IMG/VR virus record: IMGVR_UViG_3300036800_000137
Coordinates: 1 to 39,817 of that record
DNA: 39,817 nucleotides
Direction: 5' to 3' (one strand)
From: a virus
This document shows, piece after piece, positions 39,216 through 39,817 of the stretch (positions are counted from its first letter, which is position 1; each line of letters starts with the position of its first letter). The notes under the pieces were generated by a model, which searched no databases, had not been told where the DNA came from, and worked only from the letters and a program-made list of their open reading frames with translations. Position numbers and translations under genes: made by a program.

Positions 39216-39397
39216 CGGAGCCGATCCTCCTGACCACTGGCGCAGCCTTGTTGGTCTCTTATCCGGGGCTGACCACTGGCTTTGTCCCTCGGTCCACTTA
39301 TCCCCGGATAAGGCCTGGCCATCTCGTCTCTGACTGGGGTCAGCCTGACCGCCGGTTCTGCGCCTGGGTCAAAATCGGGCGGTTCCTCGGCCTGTGA
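39212..39397 (+). CDS. ORF made mostly of repeat E (61 aa)
   Basis: ATG 39212 overlaps the previous stop (ATGA), and its own stop overlaps the next start (GTGA at 39394). About 113 of its 186 bases are repeat copy E, giving LLTTGAALLVSYPGLTTGFV and STYPRIRPGHLVSDWGQPD. The element is read in a different frame from copies B, C and F. Coupling at both ends suggests translation, perhaps only to keep ribosomes moving to the next gene. Confidence 0.45.
   Translation: MTEPILLTTGAALLVSYPGLTTGFVPRSTYPRIRPGHLVSDWGQPDRRFCAWVKIGRFLGL
39231..39343 (+). repeat. Dyad repeat family, composite copy E
   Basis: A 39-bp partial unit (TGACCACTGG ... CTTATCCGGGGC, 39231-39269) is followed by a full 73-bp unit: TGACCACTGG at 39270, CTTATCCCCGGATAAG at 39297-39312, CTGGGGTCA ending 39342. 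The composite structure is the same as D, 685 bp away, so D and E arose by duplication or conversion of a composite unit. Confidence 0.92.
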
Positions 39398-39618
39398 GCG
39401 CGCCCGCGAAAGACAAGGCGAGCGTACTCGGGATCCGCGCCACATGGACCTGCGCGGAATGCCCTGCTACGGCGGTATCGCGGCAGATCGCGGAAATCGA
39501 GCCCATCTCGGGCGTAGGCGTGGTAATCGTGCTCGATCCGCCGCCGGACTGGCAGGCGAAGGGCGACAAGACCTATTGCCCCGAGCACGCGCCGGCAAAG
39601 AAGCCCAGGCGCGCGTGA
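39394..39618 (+). CDS. Small zinc-binding protein (74 aa)
   Basis: Starts at GTG 39394 (GTGA overlap). The product has RATWTCAECPATAVSRQIAE, then GVGVVIVLDPPPDWQAKGD and KTYCPEHAPAKKPRRA. CAEC and CPEH probably bind one zinc. It resembles small phage proteins with a C-x2-C / C-x2-H site. Its stop overlaps the GTG of the gene that wraps the contig end. Confidence 0.7.
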   Translation: MSAPAKDKASVLGIRATWTCAECPATAVSRQIAEIEPISGVGVVIVLDPPPDWQAKGDKTYCPEHAPAKKPRRA

Positions 39619-39817
39619 CCGAAGAAGCGGTGCGCTATCTCGCGAGCGAGAAGTGCGCGGTCTGCCACGGATACGGCCGTCGCCGTCTGCGCAGCATGTC
39701 GGCGTGCGGATGCGTGTTCCGGAGCGTGGCGCGCATCTCGATCAACGAACTGCATCGCCTCCGGAGGGAAGGACCGCACTGGCACTTCAAGCGCTGGACC
39801 CGTGACGCCGAGTATGC
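39615..39817 (+). CDS. 5' part of the gene that wraps the contig ends
   Basis: GTG 39615 opens the frame that continues as bases 1-476. The N-terminus is MTEEAVRYLASEKCAVCHGY, with the CxxC pair followed by a CGC. It overlaps the preceding stop by four bases. The right-end copy encodes KRWTRDAEYA where the left end encodes KRFSRDAEYA, so two alleles of the gene are present. Confidence 0.8.
   Translation, partial: MTEEAVRYLASEKCAVCHGYGRRRLRSMSACGCVFRSVARISINELHRLRREGPHWHFKRWTRDAEY
39631..39817. repeat. Terminal redundancy, right copy
   Basis: Matches 1-187 with six mismatches. See the left-copy entry. The contig closes to a circle of about 39,630 bp. Confidence 0.9.

Noticed and set aside
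1-39817. tRNA or rRNA genes
   Set aside because: I saw no TTCGANTC-type T-loop within a cloverleaf context and no rRNA-like conserved blocks. A covariance-model search would be needed to exclude a diverged tRNA.

Overview
The window is almost certainly one complete genome of an uncultured tailed phage with a short, P22-like (podovirus-type) virion, assembled as a circle. The last 187 bases (39631-39817) repeat bases 1-187 with six mismatches, and the gene cut by the left edge is completed in frame from the right edge. The non-redundant genome is therefore about 39.63 kb. It is GC-rich throughout, with GTG/TTG starts and 1-4 base overlaps nearly everywhere. The host is not shown directly. A high-GC soil bacterium is likely, and Acidobacteriota is possible but weakly supported (style of the NusG-like protein and of some intergenic repeats).

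Layout. (i) 37.8 kb through the origin to 3.5 kb: a sigma-70-family factor, small zinc-finger and membrane proteins, a NusG/RfaH-like elongation factor and a ParB-domain DNA methyltransferase, all plus strand. (ii) 3.45-25.7 kb: the morphogenesis operon in nearly P22 order: small terminase, large terminase, portal, scaffold, coat, a signal-peptide protein, two gp4-like adaptors, gp10-like hub, fibres and a beta-helix spike, gp14-like GNAT protein, then three ejection proteins. The last ejection protein has 1291 residues and carries a DdrB-type ParB-fold domain and an ADP-ribosyltransferase-like domain. (iii) 25.6-26.7 kb: small minus-strand membrane proteins and a basic GG-motif protein. (iv) 26.9-28.9 kb: a short operon with a RecB/Cas4-type nuclease, closed by a strong terminator. 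(v) 29.0-34.8 kb: a small serine recombinase followed by many small, tightly coupled phage genes, including an HNH protein and a Tat-signal protein. (vi) 34.9-37.7 kb: an AT-richer gap, a putative replication initiator with internal palindromes, and a minus-strand helix-turn-helix regulator.

The most striking signal is a family of about 72-bp repeats with dyad symmetry: TGACCACTGG, then a central CTTATCCCCGGATAAG, then CCAGTGGTCA. All copies lie in about 2.6 kb across the contig junction, around the sigma factor and the NusG-like gene. Three copies are exactly 72 bp (24 codons). One sits in frame inside conserved region 2 of the sigma factor, two are in frame in the N-terminal part of the NusG-like gene, one forms a leader ORF, and one forms most of a small translationally coupled ORF. 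They resemble, in behaviour but not in sequence, palindromic elements that invade coding genes. They could equally be transcription-control or replication sites. A phage carrying both a sigma factor and a NusG paralogue, with these repeats around both, may have an undescribed transcription-control module.

No endolysin, DNA polymerase, tyrosine integrase, tRNA or CRISPR array was recognised.
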